This document shows, one piece after another, positions 1 to 14,000 of a stretch of 64,000 nucleotides of DNA. The stretch lies in the NCBI RefSeq assembly GCF_030867145.1, contig NC_134415.1, positions 16,098,417-16,162,416 on the forward strand, read 5' to 3'. Under the pieces are notes generated by a model that was not told where the DNA came from, made no database searches, and saw nothing but the letters and a program-made list of their open reading frames with translations. Within the stretch, counting starts at the first letter, position 1; every line of letters begins with the position of its first letter. The position numbers were made by a program, and so were the translations under genes. The stretch is from Opisthocomus hoazin. Taxonomy: Eukaryota > Chordata > Aves > Opisthocomiformes > Opisthocomidae.

Positions 1-3000
1 GTGTTATTCCTATAAAGAAAAGTGAAGAAAAAGTCAAGTTAATTAAATTACTCCAAGATGACAATATTTAGAAAGGTTTTGTTTTATTTTTACCTGAAGG
101 CTAATGTTTTCTTCAAGAGATCTGAATTTGAAATACTCTGTAGGCAATCGGTTTTTTCTCTTAAAACAGAGTAGAACACAGGGTGTTAATTAGGCCTATT
201 ATAAAAGAGTCTTGCCCTGGGTTGATTCTGAAACAGAAAATCAAGAGGCAGCAGAGCGTGACGTATTTGGAACTGACACTATTGCCTGCAGCGTGGACTG
301 CATTCATAGATCGTATGTTTGCAAAGATGCAGTAAAGGGGGGCTGAGGAACGGCTCCGTTTTTAAAATATTTAGCAAAAGGACTTGTGGCCCTGTTGGAA
401 AGTCTCACTCATGGTTGGCACTATCAGCGACCACAAGACTTGTGTCTGAAGGTTTTAATTAAAAATACAAAAGGAGTGTTTCCTTTGTGTAGCTTTTTTG
501 AACAGCGGTGTTTGTAGTTAATGAGAGTCTTCAATATGATAACGTGAACCTGAAGTCTTTAATTTAATCATGGGCAGTGGGTTTTAGGTTTGTGAATAAC
601 ATACTCAGACATCAAAGGTATGTCCTCACTAATTACTAAGTGTGTTTTAGAAATGGTGTAAAACCGACAGAACTTCAAGGTCTTTTTTTAAATTATTTGG
701 AGGTAAAAAAAGGTGAAATAAAAAAGAAAAATTTAGTGGTAGGTGTGTGTGGTACTGCAGTCATGATCTTAACATTGGACTTAAACTTCTTAGTAAGTAG
801 CATGGTAATGAGAATGTCTTACTTTATTTTTAGCTTCTTAAATTGATGAGGCCAATGTCCTGTAAACTTTATTACTATAAAAGAAAACAGTAGGTTTCTT
901 GGAATACAAAGGTATTTTCTTGGGTTTTTTTGCAGGGGAGGTTTGGGTGCATTGTAGTAAATTTTGAGCATTTGAGCATGGTGTGAATAGATCAGTTTTA
1001 TAATACAGCAGCTCTACGGAACTGTCTGGTTTTCTTTCACATTACTTAAAACAGAGGCAAGATTAGATGGCTACTTCTGGACGAATATTTAACAAAATAC
1101 AATCATTTGTCTTTCCAGGAAGATATAAAGTCTCACTAAAATAGGAGAAAAATAGATCCAAAACAGAATAAGAAAGGAGACTTGAAAGCGTCTCTTGGCT
1201 CACTGGAAACTCTACCCCATGCAGGCAGGAGGCCTTTTGGAGTGGACAAGGAGAGCGTTGTTATAAAATCAGAATTCAACTTCATCTTTGATTATAGAGG
1301 TCAATTTGTTCATTTCAAGTTTTAACCTGTTATTGTCTCTTTTCTGATCTGTTAAATGTAAGACACATTTGTAACCATTTGCAAGAAATTTTTGGTTTAA
1401 ATTGACATATCCAATGCGTTTTTTGATACGCATTCTCTCCAGAATGCCTTTTTCTTTTCAATTATTTCCTTTTAATTGTCCATTCACAACCATCCCTCTT
1501 GTGTTTGCAGTAGCAGATCTCTCTGAGAAAACAAAAAAAAGGGCTGTAATTTGGAAAGAGTTTCCAGTGGTGCTTTCTGCTGTGGCTGCCAGCACACTCT
1601 TCTTCCCTGAAACCAAGGCAGAAAGTCAGTCATGTGTATTGGTCAGATGTAAAAAAAAATTGCATGTAAGAAAAAATAGCCACACTTTTGTGGGCCTCTA
1701 AAATAACTGCAATTCAGGAAGTCCTGTTAAGTGATGCGAGTCTAGCAATTGAGAAATGATCTACAGGAGATAGGTTGAGAGCATGTATGTACACCTTTTC
1801 TCATGGCACAGAAGCAAGGAGGGTGTGCATCTGCCAATGTCATATATTTAGAACTGGTAAAGGTGTTTGTTTTTTTACCTCAAGCATCTGTTTTGTTTTA
1901 TTTTACATCAAGTTTGCAGGCTCCTTTGGGGTAGGAATTCCTAGTTGGGTCACAGTGAGAGTCACAGTGGAAAGGCCTTCACGTTAGGTGCAAGTAAAGC
2001 AGAACTTTTCATAATTTTCTTACAAATTATTCTTCTCTATTTGTTTCTTTTAACCTGCAATAAAGTGTGAAGATTTTTTTTATTACAATGGATACGCTAT
2101 ATTAATAGTTTCCTTTATTTTGAGATAAATGTGCATATTCTTTGTGATGTGTTTTAAATATCCTTTGCAATGGAAAGAAGTTTTATAATCTTATTCATAA
2201 CCAGTTAAGTTGTACTGAGAGTGTTAAATGAATTGAAAAAAAAATTTATTGCTGTTCCTTACTATCTATTTAATGGGCCATTAGGCCTGGCTGTTCTTTG
2301 TTTGAATATTGTAAAATATTAAAAAAAAGCAAAGGAGTATTAGACTCAGTTGAGCCATTATCTTGTTACAGATATATATGCAATTTAAGGTGATACCTTG
2401 ATCCTATGGAACTGCCTGCCCTCATATGCTTTTTCATTATATTAATGTTGTAATTGCATATGGGTAGTCTTAGGTCTTTGTAAGAAATAGATCTATATTG
2501 GTGACGAATAAATAGATGTGTGGAAAGCAACTGACATGTTTTGAAGTCGCACACACAGTCTTTGAATGTTGACCAGTCATTTCCCAGGAATCAGCAGGCT
2601 CTGTCTAGAAGTTTTCAAAAATGTGATCAGTGCCTTAATATCTCATGACCTTTAGGCATTTGTGAAAGCCTGGTGTTTTCAAACACAAGATGCTCCACAG
2701 TTTCTGAAAGTCAAGACTTCTTAAAAAAACTTCAGACTCCTCTTCCCTCCACCACCACCCCCAATGAGACTGCTTGTTTTTAGCATACAAGGGAGATCTG
2801 GTTTTATGAAATGTCTATTTTTTTAACCTATTTAGCCCTCAGTGTCTTTCTAAATGGCAAATACTGTGGCAAGAGGCTAACTGAATTGTAGTGATTCCAA
2901 TAAAACTTGACCTTTATTACCCAAAGGAATGGGAGGGAGGGGTAAGACCTTATCCCGCTGAACCATGAGGTGTTTTCCAGATGCTTGCCATCACTACCTA

Positions 3001-6000
3001 TCTTAGAACGTGGCAGTGACCTTGCTGAGATTTCTGCTTTTCATAAATGCAACAGAATAAATTTAGACCTCGGACACTTTTTTGATGTGAATTGTGAGTA
3101 CATACGCATGCTGCCTATTGTCCAGAAAGTCTACAGTGAACTTCCTTGCTAATTATCAAGGAGAATAAGACCTTGGCCTGGTTTTTGGACATGTCCGCCA
3201 TCCTTCTAGAACTTGTAATTCCTGCAATTAATGAAGCAGTGGTGGTAAAAAAGATGCTGCTGTCACTGTGCTTTAACTCGGCTGTCTGGGATCCCACCCT
3301 GCAAGAGCCCTGCTGTCGTCACCTTGCCGCCCGCCCCATGCATGGTGGTGTGGCCTTGCTGCTCTCTGTCACCTCCTGGCCCTGTTCCTCGCCCTGGGCT
3401 GGCCTGGCCACCGGCCAGGGGCCCCATTACAGACTTCCTGCAGCCGCCTGCTCACGCGCCAGGTTCCGCAGCGGTTTTTAGCTTGTGCTGTGCTTCGTGC
3501 TCCACTCTTTGAACTGGTTAACTACTGGTATAGCCGAAAGGCGAGGCCTGGATGTGTATTTACTGAACACGGGTTGAGAAGCGTGTAGGAAGCTCGCGGG
3601 GGAAGCAGACCCGCTCCGGCGGTGCAAGAGCCATGTCCTCTGGTGGTGGAGCCTTCTCCGAGACAGCGCTGTTGTCGCCGGGTGGCCCTGTCCTGCTGGC
3701 CCTGAGCAAGGCAGACAAGGAAGCAGAGTGAAAACTGAGTGCAGATCCCTGCTCTGAGTCTAGTAATAAAATAATTTAATATGTACCTCTCCTTTGATGG
3801 AAGTATGTGGCATCTAGTAGTCATCTGAAGCACTGCTCAGGAAACCTTGCGCAAGTTCAGATAGGCTCTGTCGGGCAGCGGTTCTGTTTGAGGCAGCAAG
3901 GGGAGCTTCCTAACTGGTCCCTGGTGCTGGGGGCTGGACCTCGCTCGGCAATTCGCTGCCCCAGAGAACCGGGGAGCACCGACAGCGCAGAACTGGACGG
4001 ATGTGGGAGAGCCCGCAGCTCGTGTGTGCCCAGCAGCCAGCACGGGCCAGGCGCACTCGCTGGGGGAGTCCCAGAGCCACCAGACTGGGCTGTTTGGAAA
4101 AGATACTTGTCATTATTTAATAATGATTTTGACTTCAGAATAACAGAGAATCCCGGAGAATATATCCATCTGTCATGTTTACAAAGCCAAGAATTTTAAT
4201 CTCCCGTTTCCATTTTCTTAGCAATGCTGTGTGTTTGCAGTTTGGTGTGCTTTTGTGCATGCCCATGTAAATCAAATGTTGGTAGTGCCGCCTTATACAA
4301 CTGAAGTACCCATATAAAAAAAATTCTGACATATTTAAGATGTGTCATGCTATTCCAAGTATAGCTCTACTGTAAGCAAAAGTATTTGTTTCTGTTCTGT
4401 GGTGCCTTGGATTTTCTTTCCTACGCAAGAAGCTACCTTATTTAATTTGAGTAAAATGTTATGCTACACCTGCATTGCCCAACTCAGTCAGGCAGCAAAA
4501 AGTTTGGTGTGTTCCCAAGGAGCAGCATACTTTGAAGAAAACAGTGGATTACTTTTCACATTTGTTCTTCATTGAAGTTTATATTTGCGTAAAATTCAAA
4601 TTGCTGCTGTTTTAGTTGGTAAAATACCTATAGTTGAGGATGATAGCCTAAAGGTTCCATTGCTTCTATTTGATGGAAATAGGATTTGTTGATTTGCAGA
4701 TTTGTTTTTTATATTTTTATTCATGTTTTTAGTATTTGAATTCAATTCCTTAAAAGGATTTTGTAACCAGATTTAATTGTTTTTTTACAAAGCTGTATCA
4801 TTTATATTTCTGAAATACTCTCCCCTAATATATACATAGTGATATTTAAAGGGAAGACATCTATCATAAATCCCAACTAACTAAATATGCTGCAGGCACT
4901 AAAAACAGTAAAGATGGTGACGGAGTCTGCATGGCACAGCCTGAACATAGAGGTTCTAGTTTGGATGCTCCTGGACTTGCAAAGCCTCTGTTAGTCCAGA
5001 AGGGTGGTGTTAGGCCATCTGGAGACACAGCCGAGGTGACACCACGAGGAGATGGGCAGGTTAGCAAACAGCAGATCTGGGCCGGGGGGTTATTTTACAA
5101 AGGAGTGTCTTGTAGTCCTAGTGGCTTAAAAGTAGTGTCTGAAAAATTGAGTGTTACCCAGTCTGGAACTTCTAATTGCATGTAAATATAGAGATTAAAA
5201 AAAAAGCTCAAGTCTTCTTAACCTGCTTCAGAAAGCAGAGCTATATCTGCAGAAAACGTACACTCTAGTCAGTTTGGCATTCTCTTCCAATTCAAAAGAA
5301 AGTAGGCACAAGGGGTGGGTGTATAAAGGTAAAGGTAATAAACGGTAGTTTGTCAACTGTCGGTTCTTTACAGCAAGTTTTTCTGATGCTTATCCAGATA
5401 TCCGGTCTTGATAAACATTTTTAGGATTTAGATTGGCGATGGGGGAGAATTCTGGCATTTTGGACAAATACACTTGCATGGGTCATAATCCTAGTAAGTA
5501 TAATAAAGGCCTTGGACAAAAATAGTGTAAGACAATAAGGGTATCAAGAAATTGAGTTTGAAAGAGTCTAGCATTAAGGTAAAAGAAATTGGTAGTTGTT
5601 CCCTTAAAGATTGTTTAAATGGAAACAAAGTGAATACATTTCACTTGTTTCACATGGGAACAATTGCAAAGCAGTGCAAGCGAGTTGAATCTGTGAAAAA
5701 CAGATTTTTTTCTCCTCTCTTTTTCTCTCAGTTTCAAAGTTCTGTCAGTTCAGTTTCCCTCCTGACAGTAATTTTGAATTTAACTCTCCATTTAGCAAAG
5801 GAGAGGGCAAGCAAGCATTGGAGGATTTGAAATAATATATTCTGGCCTCATGAATATTTCATGGTTAAAATAAATAAATAAAAGCTTTCCAGAAGGGAAA
5901 TGCTGTGGTTATCTAAGAGGTCATATCTTTCCTTCTCTCACTATCTTCATAATAAACAGCTATTGATTACATTGAGGAGCTGCTTGATCTTTAGCACTAC

Positions 6001-7844
6001 AGGTGGGAGGTGATTTCTGGTGAGGGCTACACTATGGGGCTTTATGGACTCCCGTTCTCGCTTTCTTTTGCCCTGCTCTCCCCCCACACTCCTTTTTTTT
6101 TTTCTTTTTATTTTTTTTTTTTTAAATCACACATCATCAGATCTATTTGTGTTTATTTCAAGGCCACTTTACACATTGTGGGGATTTTTGTGTGGGCAAT
6201 CGTTGACTAGAGACTCAGCATAAGGAAGGGAGATATATATGTAAAACATATATATACATAAAAAAATATAAAATGTAAGAGTTGACAGATAATTGAAGCT
6301 AATTGAAACTGTTTTTCTTAATGCCAATGTTTAAATTCAATAGAGTTTGCTTTAAATATATGGAATGTTTTGACACGGGATATTATTAGAGCCATGATAC
6401 CGGACCTGACAGTTTAGTGCTTTGTTTCAGTAAATTTTCTTCCTGTTCAACACACCAGAACTTCACCCAGTTAAGAGTTTGTGCTATTGTAATAGTTTCC
6501 AAATATTAATAGCAAGCTGTTGATAAAAGAACTCTTGCTAGAGATAAATCCATCTTTAAACCTGCTTGTTGAATTTTGCTTGGTTCTTTTTACTGTCCCA
6601 TCGTGCTGTGTTTAGAGCTAAGGATTTGGTGACGGGAGATGGAAGTTTGTGATGTGCTTTAGCTTGGAGGGCAAGATGTGCGAACTGAAACATTAAAGGG
6701 TTGTTCTGTGCTTTGTTCTGTCCTAATGTGAGTTGGCAGGGGCTTTTTGTTTGATGGGGGTTTTTTGCTGGAAAAAGCATAAATTTATGTTATCATAAAC
6801 TCAGTCATTTGTAAATACTTTGAACTAGAGCAATTTTTTTCTGCAGTTAGGTTAAAAATAGCATGTCCTAGGGACAGAGGAAGCAGCTGTGTGAAGTATT
6901 TGCGTATTGCTACATTTTCAGGATTTCTACTAATGATACAAAGTCATTTGAAATGACATCCATTACATGTTTATCCAAGCAAGTGGAAAAGAAAAATAAA
7001 CAATGTGGTGCTAGAGAACCCATTAGAATTGTGTGTCTCTGCCTGTCTTTCCTAGCAAGAAGAGCTGATATCTATATTCTACCCTCAGTTACTTGTATAA
7101 TACACATACATTACACTGAGCAGCACTAGGACAGTGAGGTTTGCCTGCCTAATATGTATTCTTATTCATCTTTACTGTTTTGGGGTTCATATGTATGCAG
7201 ATAAAATTTCCATCTTCTTCAGAGCTTTCACAGGCTCTGAAGAATGCATAATGGCTTTTAAAGTTATACTTTCTCTATGAAAAGAAGCAAGCTAGACTTC
7301 TTAGTACATACCTTCATTGATTTCACAACCATAAATATTCCCGCAGTAATGCAGACAAATTTTCCCAAAGGAGAACATAACTATAAATAGTGGGTGATAT
7401 GAAAGTCTGTTTTTATTAATGCTGATGCTGTTAGAATCAGCAAATGCTACCCTGCTACACCACGGGTTACAATTTTTCCTCCATAGATATTTGTTTGTGA
7501 TTACTGTTGGCATACAACTTGAGTCAGGATTGTATATTAAGCTACTAGAAATGAATATAGCATGTGGTAATCCCGTTCTGCTCCTTTTTAGCACTCTTGT
7601 CCTCTTGTGTCTTTTGCAAACCTTTGTTTTCTCGGTATCTTATTCAATTTTTTCTGGACAAGTCCCTTAAAACATAACTTATAAAAAGATATTATAAAAT
7701 ACTGTATTTTATTATTAAATGTCATTAATATTTTAATACTTATTAAAATCTAGCTTTTCAGTTTAAAACATCTCTAGTAAGAGTGGAAGGGTCTTCTTCA
7801 ATTTTAATGATTTTTTTTGTTTTTCAACTGTTTTTCTCTCTTAG
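1..7844 (+). other. BIRC6 intron (3' part), no gene recognised
   Basis: This AT-rich intronic sequence leads up to the first BIRC6 exon in the window. No exon with BIRC6-like coding content was recognised, although a very short exon could be missed by eye. It contains pyrimidine and poly-T tracts (about 6093-6123) and a moderately GC-rich patch at about 3290-4090 with no recognised origin. The short ORFs here have no recognisable family signature and look like chance. Confidence 0.7.
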
Positions 7845-8055
7845 TTTTGGATATGGCCCGGCATGTTCCCCTTTACCGAGCCCTGCTGGAATTACTCCGT
7901 GCTATTGCATCCTGCACATCAATGGTACCATTACTGCTTCCTCTGTCGGGAGAAAATAGTGAAGAGGAGGAAGAACAGTTGGAGTCACAAGCTTCTGTTG
8001 GGACTTTGTTGGCTAAAATGAAGACCTGTGTGGATACCTACACCAACCGACTGAG
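7845..8055 (+). CDS. BIRC6: BIRC6 exon (ninth from the end)
   Basis: The exon follows a pyrimidine-rich acceptor ending TTAG and stops at a CTGAG/gtaat donor. Two leading bases finish a split codon. The frame then reads LDMARHVPLYRALLELLRAI and continues through an acidic Glu-rich stretch to MKTCVDTYTNRL, with the last two bases (AG) opening an Arg codon completed in the next exon. This matches the segment just upstream of the UBC domain in vertebrate BIRC6. The acidic patch (several consecutive Glu codons around 7962-7977) is a known variable spot between species. Role of this segment: linker between the large central scaffold and the E2 domain. Intron before it exceeds 7.8 kb. Confidence 0.96.
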
Positions 8056-11000
8056 GTAATCACTTTTATCATCCCTAACCTTCCTTTAAACTGTGTTTTG
8101 CACTTGCATGTTACGAATATAGACGTGAAAAAAGATTCAGTTCTATATACTTATCTGAATGAGTGCTGCAGTCCAGAGTGAGAACATACCATCTGATCTA
8201 GATTTATGTTTGTATGTATATATTCTGTTTTACTGTACTATTTACAAGAAATTTTTTTATGTGTGATGCAAAGAAGCTGAAGGTTTGCATACTCTTCCTT
8301 GTTCATCAGTAACTGCCCACTGATCAGAAAGAGGATTGCTGCTTAAGAATCTGGGAGCTTCAAATCTTTCTTAAAATTCTTTCCCTCTCCAATGAGGAGA
8401 ATCTTTTATTCGTGGGACTGTGTGTTGCCTGCTATTGGGCTGAAGGCAGGAGTGTTCCCCAGGAGCTGTAGAACAAGCCCTTTCTGTAAAGAGTGGGATC
8501 GAGGGGGGCCAAACCAAATGGTTGTTTTTACAAGAAGTGTCCCAAGTATCTTCTGGATGCTTCTGTGCTGCTTTACACATTGAGTAAGGACCAGGTTCCA
8601 CAATGGATTCTCCATTGGAGGCTTAACTGGTTAGGAGAGAAGCCTTTGGCTTCTGTCAGGAAGAATAAGGTTCAGGAGGCACAAGATTTGGGAGTTGTTA
8701 TTTGTGGTGAGAACCCTAATTGTAGAGAGATGGTTGAAAATATTTGACTAGTGCTATCTGTTGGTGCTACATATGAGAAGCATGTTTCCATGCACTGGTG
8801 ATTTTATGACAGTTAGTTGGTCCATTAGCGCAGGTGTCAGAGGTGAGCCAGTATGCCAAAGGTGATGTGAAATTAGAAATGAACGCCCTGGAGCCACCCG
8901 TGCCAGGCTTCGGGGTCTGCCAGCCTCTTCTCAGAAACTCTGTGTTTGACAGTTCTTGTCAAACACTTGCAGTCTGGCAGAGCAATTAGCGAACAAATGG
9001 GAAAGTATCTGAATATCCCATCTCAGCTGTGATGCCGTCAGGCTGTGTGAGCGTTGCAGCGTAGCGCTGCGTGAGCTTGTTCTGCACCCCTTCCAGAGTT
9101 CAACTGGCTACTTCAGGAGATGCATGCAGACAAACCACGAGCAGCAACTTCTTTCAGTAAGGGTAGAGCAGCCTCTAGGTAACTCCCTTTCTAAAATGGT
9201 TATAAAGGCAATGATAACTACAGATCCTCCTCAGGGAATGTGTGAGTCCAGTCTAATTGTTAGCTGGTTTATTTCCTTGATGATTCTGGTGTAGTCCCCA
9301 GTTAAAAGACAGTTTAGCTTTGTCAAACCCAGTATTATTGTCCTATTATCCCCACGACTGGTTGGGCCATAGATGTTGGAGGAGAACAAAATATAGGCCA
9401 GCAGTCTTTTTCCTGTTCTACTCAGTAACAACCAGTACCCATACTGCTAAATCAGTTTTCCCTCTACGTATTCTTCTTTGACAAACTGAATGTTCTGGAT
9501 AAGTACAAAACTGGGTTTACCTTCCCGATGTTCCTTTTGTCTTTTTTGACTGTTCCAAAGGTCAAATAATCAGAGCACTGCTGAGTGATTGACACAGTGT
9601 TACTTTGATCACCAGTTCTGGCGCTGCAAAACTATGGCTTCTCATCTTCAGAAATGCCGCTGTCACGGAGATCTGACTGTCACCCTCTGTGAAATGTTGC
9701 TCTTCTGTTATGGCTCACAGGCTGGGGGATGAGTCTGAGGGGGCCTGGTTTTTAGTCATTTGACTGATTAAGCCGGTGCTGCTGGTGGCTGCTGTTCGAA
9801 GGGACAGTCACCGGGCTGGCAGCGCCGAAGGAAGGAGCCCGGCATGCCTCCCACCTCCGCCTGCCTCGGGGAGGTGCCGCAGCTGGTACAGAGTGCACAG
9901 CCGCTTTTCCACCTCGTTTCTGTATGTCTTTGACCATTCTGGTTTCCAGAACTGAGGATTTAGGGGGGGTTAATGGCTGAATCATCTTTTTCTGCCCTGA
10001 CTGAGGGAGTTGGAAAAGCAAATGCTGCAATACAAATTCTCGTATCTTTCTTTAAATAATTTTCTGCTTCCAGCAATGAATTGGTTTCTTGATTCTGTTT
10101 ACTTGCTTCCAATTTAAAGATGGCTTGCTAGGAAATAATGCCCGTCCTTCCCTGCAAAATTTAGTGCTGTCCCTAAGCATACACTGAAACATCATGAAAA
10201 GAAGGTAAATACAATGTCAGGAAAATGCATGTATAGAATGTTCTTCCTCCTACTATAAACTGAGAATGTTTACCAGCCAATACCTGAGAGATTTTCTGAG
10301 CAGGAATCCCATTATTGGGAACTCCTTCTAGTAACTCCTGATGGACTGGACTTTACCCGTGAATTTCTCTAATCTTTCTTGTCTGAGATTGTTAGTCTTG
10401 TATATCAGGTAGCGTTCCTGTGGTGGGATTTTTTTGCTCACTTAATGCAAAAGAAACAGAATTAAGAAGGACAAATAACAGTTTTTTATGTTGGATACCC
10501 GTCTAAAAATATCAGTTTGTGCTTGCTGGCAATATTACGTAGATCATAGTATATGTAGTCATCTTAAAATGGAAATGAAAATGTATTTGGCTTCTGTGTA
10601 ATCCACTTCCAGCATAGGTGTATGTATAAAATTCTCCACAACTACTTTTTTTTTTTTTTTGCTAGTCTGGTCATCTGTTAGCCTCAGATTTAATGGACAT
10701 GGAAACCTGTATCTACTCATGTCACTTACCCAGACTGAAGCCTAAAAAGCTTCTTTGTGAGAATGGCACATGACTCCTAGTCATAAGCTCTTTTTAATTT
10801 GGTAAAGTAAAATACGGTGTGAGTAGTTCTTCAGTGTCGGCTTAGGATCTGAGAACTAAGAACAATTCTAGAAGAACAATCAGTATTATTTTAAAAATTG
10901 ATGAACTTGATAAAAATTCCGTGGTTGGTTTAGTTACACTATCTGTACAATTTATTGTATTACTTTGATGTATCAGCACAAAAACCAATCTTGTCTTTCA

Positions 11001-14000
11001 CTGTTGGTTTAAGCATAATACTGTTTGTCTTTAAACCAGTATACAGACAAGGATGAAAACACCAACAGCCTGGAGTCATTGGGGTGGAAGGTTTAATTCT
11101 CAGTGTTTTAGTTGAAGGTTTGCCAGCAATATAAGCAAGCGTTGGCATGTATTTCTTAGCTGGGACAATCTGCTGCCCCTTTTAGGTTAAATGCAAGAAC
11201 AACAACATAATTATGGGATCTGCTTTCAAAGACAAAACTTGGCTTTATTTAACAGTAGCTCTGCTTCCATGTCTACCAGGTGTCATCTCCATGTTGGAGC
11301 AAGGGTGTCCACTTGGACCCAGAATTTGAAGGGGAACATTTTTGGGTTTGGATTCCAGTTAGCATTTGATGTCATTTACTTTCAAAGGCCGTAATGGTCT
11401 GTTGGAAAATTGGGAAAATTCTGGGTAATGGAGAAGACGTTTAGGTGCGAGATGATTTCTCACAACTGTTTGTTGGACCACTACGGAGTCAAAAGCCATC
11501 ACTAATGGGAGTGGTCGGGCTTGTGTAGTGGGCTGCCACAGGGGCTAAGTCCGAGACATTTGTGTGCTGTGGTGGCTGAACCCTCTGCTGCGGAGCAAAG
11601 CCGGCTCCTCGCAACCCCCGCCTGCTAGGTGAGCTTCATGGCAAATTGTTACATTCAGCAAAATAAGCTGATGGCTTATTTGTGCAATATGGACTAGAGC
11701 CAGCCTGTGTCTAAAATTCCTAACTGCGCTTTCCCTTTCCACATCGCCCCGGCCACCCCTGTGATAACTGCTTGAGGGAGATCTGAATTCTGTCATCTTC
11801 GCACTTCTGTTGCTTGTCACACTGCTACTAAGGGTTAATCCTGCCAGCTCCAAGGTCCTCTCAACCTATGGGCCCTGCCTGTCACGTTGCTGGCATGACC
11901 TGGGTGTTCTCCTGTTGCGTGGGCATGCTAGAATACGACTGCGTAGGCCTTTTCCCCGCTGTGGCTTTTCATTGTCTTCACTGTTACTTTGCAGAACTTC
12001 TGTGTGAAACGGAGCGATTTGCAAAGAAAAATTTTTCTTTATAATTGGGTCCCAAGAGTTGAGGCCTAATTTGTTCTGATTTCTTTTTCTTTAAAAGACT
12101 AAACAACCACGAGTCTCTCTTGCTGCACCCTCAAGCTCCTGTCGGGAGCGGGTGGTGGCTGCCCGGAGCAGCCCCACAGTGCCGTGGCTGTAGGGGCAGG
12201 GCTGGAAGCCCCGCGGAGGAGCACGCGGAGCATCTCGGAGGAGATTCCTCGTTTTCACCAGCGTTTATTCGCAAAGGCACACTCCCCTGCTTGTTTTGCC
12301 TGATTTCAGGAGATTGATTTAAGAAACTGGGAATTACTGGAAGAAATGAGCTTCTGCTTGGTACCTGTGGAAACCTAGAGAAGGTGGGGACCCATGAGGG
12401 CTGAGCGATACAACGGTTGCTAACCTATGGCAGTTTTATTCCAAGACAGCGAGCATCAATATGAAACTGAGCAGAATTCTGATATAAGCGCCGTCCCCGT
12501 AGTACGCAGGGGCTGAATGGTTCGTTGGCTTTATTTTGTGAATACTTTGATAAAGGTATCATTCCATATCATCACATTTACCTCTAAGTATCAGGCATGG
12601 GTGAGTAAGTATTAGTATTGGCTTTAAAAATTAAAGTTGCCCTGGGAGCGTATCATTCATTATTCATTTAGCACAGTGTGAAGAGAAGGCTGTCATCCTC
12701 TAGCACAAGCTAAATTAATGGCTTAAATTATTAGCATGTACACTGCTGTCTCTTCTAGAAAGTATATTAGTGACAATCATCCCTCCAAATATGAGTTGAC
12801 ATGATTTTGTCTGCTTTTTCTTCAATGGTTGAAAAACTGTATGGGGAAGTTTCTAAGTCTAAATTAATTATTTGGCTCCTCCTCCACTCTGAAAATTGTA
12901 GCATTTAGATAAAAGTTTGGCCTGCATTAAATTTGCTTCACAAGCAGAATCATGGCAGAAAGAAATGTACAGTATAATGCAGACATTTAAATGTTTTCTA
13001 ATAATAGAGAAAATGTACAGCAAAATATTCATATGGTTATATATTTGACTGTAGTTTTTTATTTATGAGTATTATTCAGTCTCATGTTTCATTGGAATAC
13101 CATTGAAAAACATAGCGCTCAGGAGTTGGAGAACACTTGGTTTATCTGCACACGTAAATTTATATGCAGGCTGCTAGAGTGCAGGGAAAGGGCTGAAGGT
13201 TCCTACTGGCTTTATCGTTTTAATTTTGGTATTTCATCTCCTCATTCATGTGTTTCTGGGGGAGCCTTGTAGTTCCCAGCACCTCCCTCTCCCGAGCTGG
13301 GACTCTGCTTGTCCCTCTGAAGCACTGGTGCGTCACACGCAGCTTGGAGAGAGCTCGCTGCGGCTCTGAATCCAGGCGGGAATGCAGCAGCAGAATAGGA
13401 GTGGAGATGACAGCAAGGAGGGAGGATGATGTTTTCTCAACTAATAATTCAGTTTGCCCATGTTACACATGCTCAGAAATGGTAGAGCAGTCACCGGGTT
13501 GCTCTTTCATGTGCACTTAAAGTAATACTGTGCGTTTCAGACTTCACTAAAAAATGGATTTGGGACTGAAAAATCATCTTTGGTATTGCTGTAATTTTGT
13601 CCTTAGAGTAAGATTTGCACTGCCCTGGAAGTCAGTCCTGCTTCCCACCTCCAAGGCCAACCTGACAAAGCCCGTTAAAGTATGTACAACTTGGGATCCC
13701 TACAGCAGGCTGGTCGCTCTCAGCAGGCTTACAGAGGCCACGAGAGTCCCTGACCTTTAATTCTGCCAGTGTTGTAAGATCCATCTGTGCATCCGTTACA
13801 TGTAAAACCCATGCAACTCTTTCACAGGGCTTTGAATTACATGTGTGCCTCTATCCTTTTGTAACCGTATAGTTCAGGAAACTAGATAGACTTTCAGATT
13901 TTGCAGACCAGGGTGTGTCGTTACATCAGGGAGATGGGTATATGGACCAGCTGCACACCTCCATCTGCACTCCCAGAGCTGTTTCACATGAGGTTTTAAT

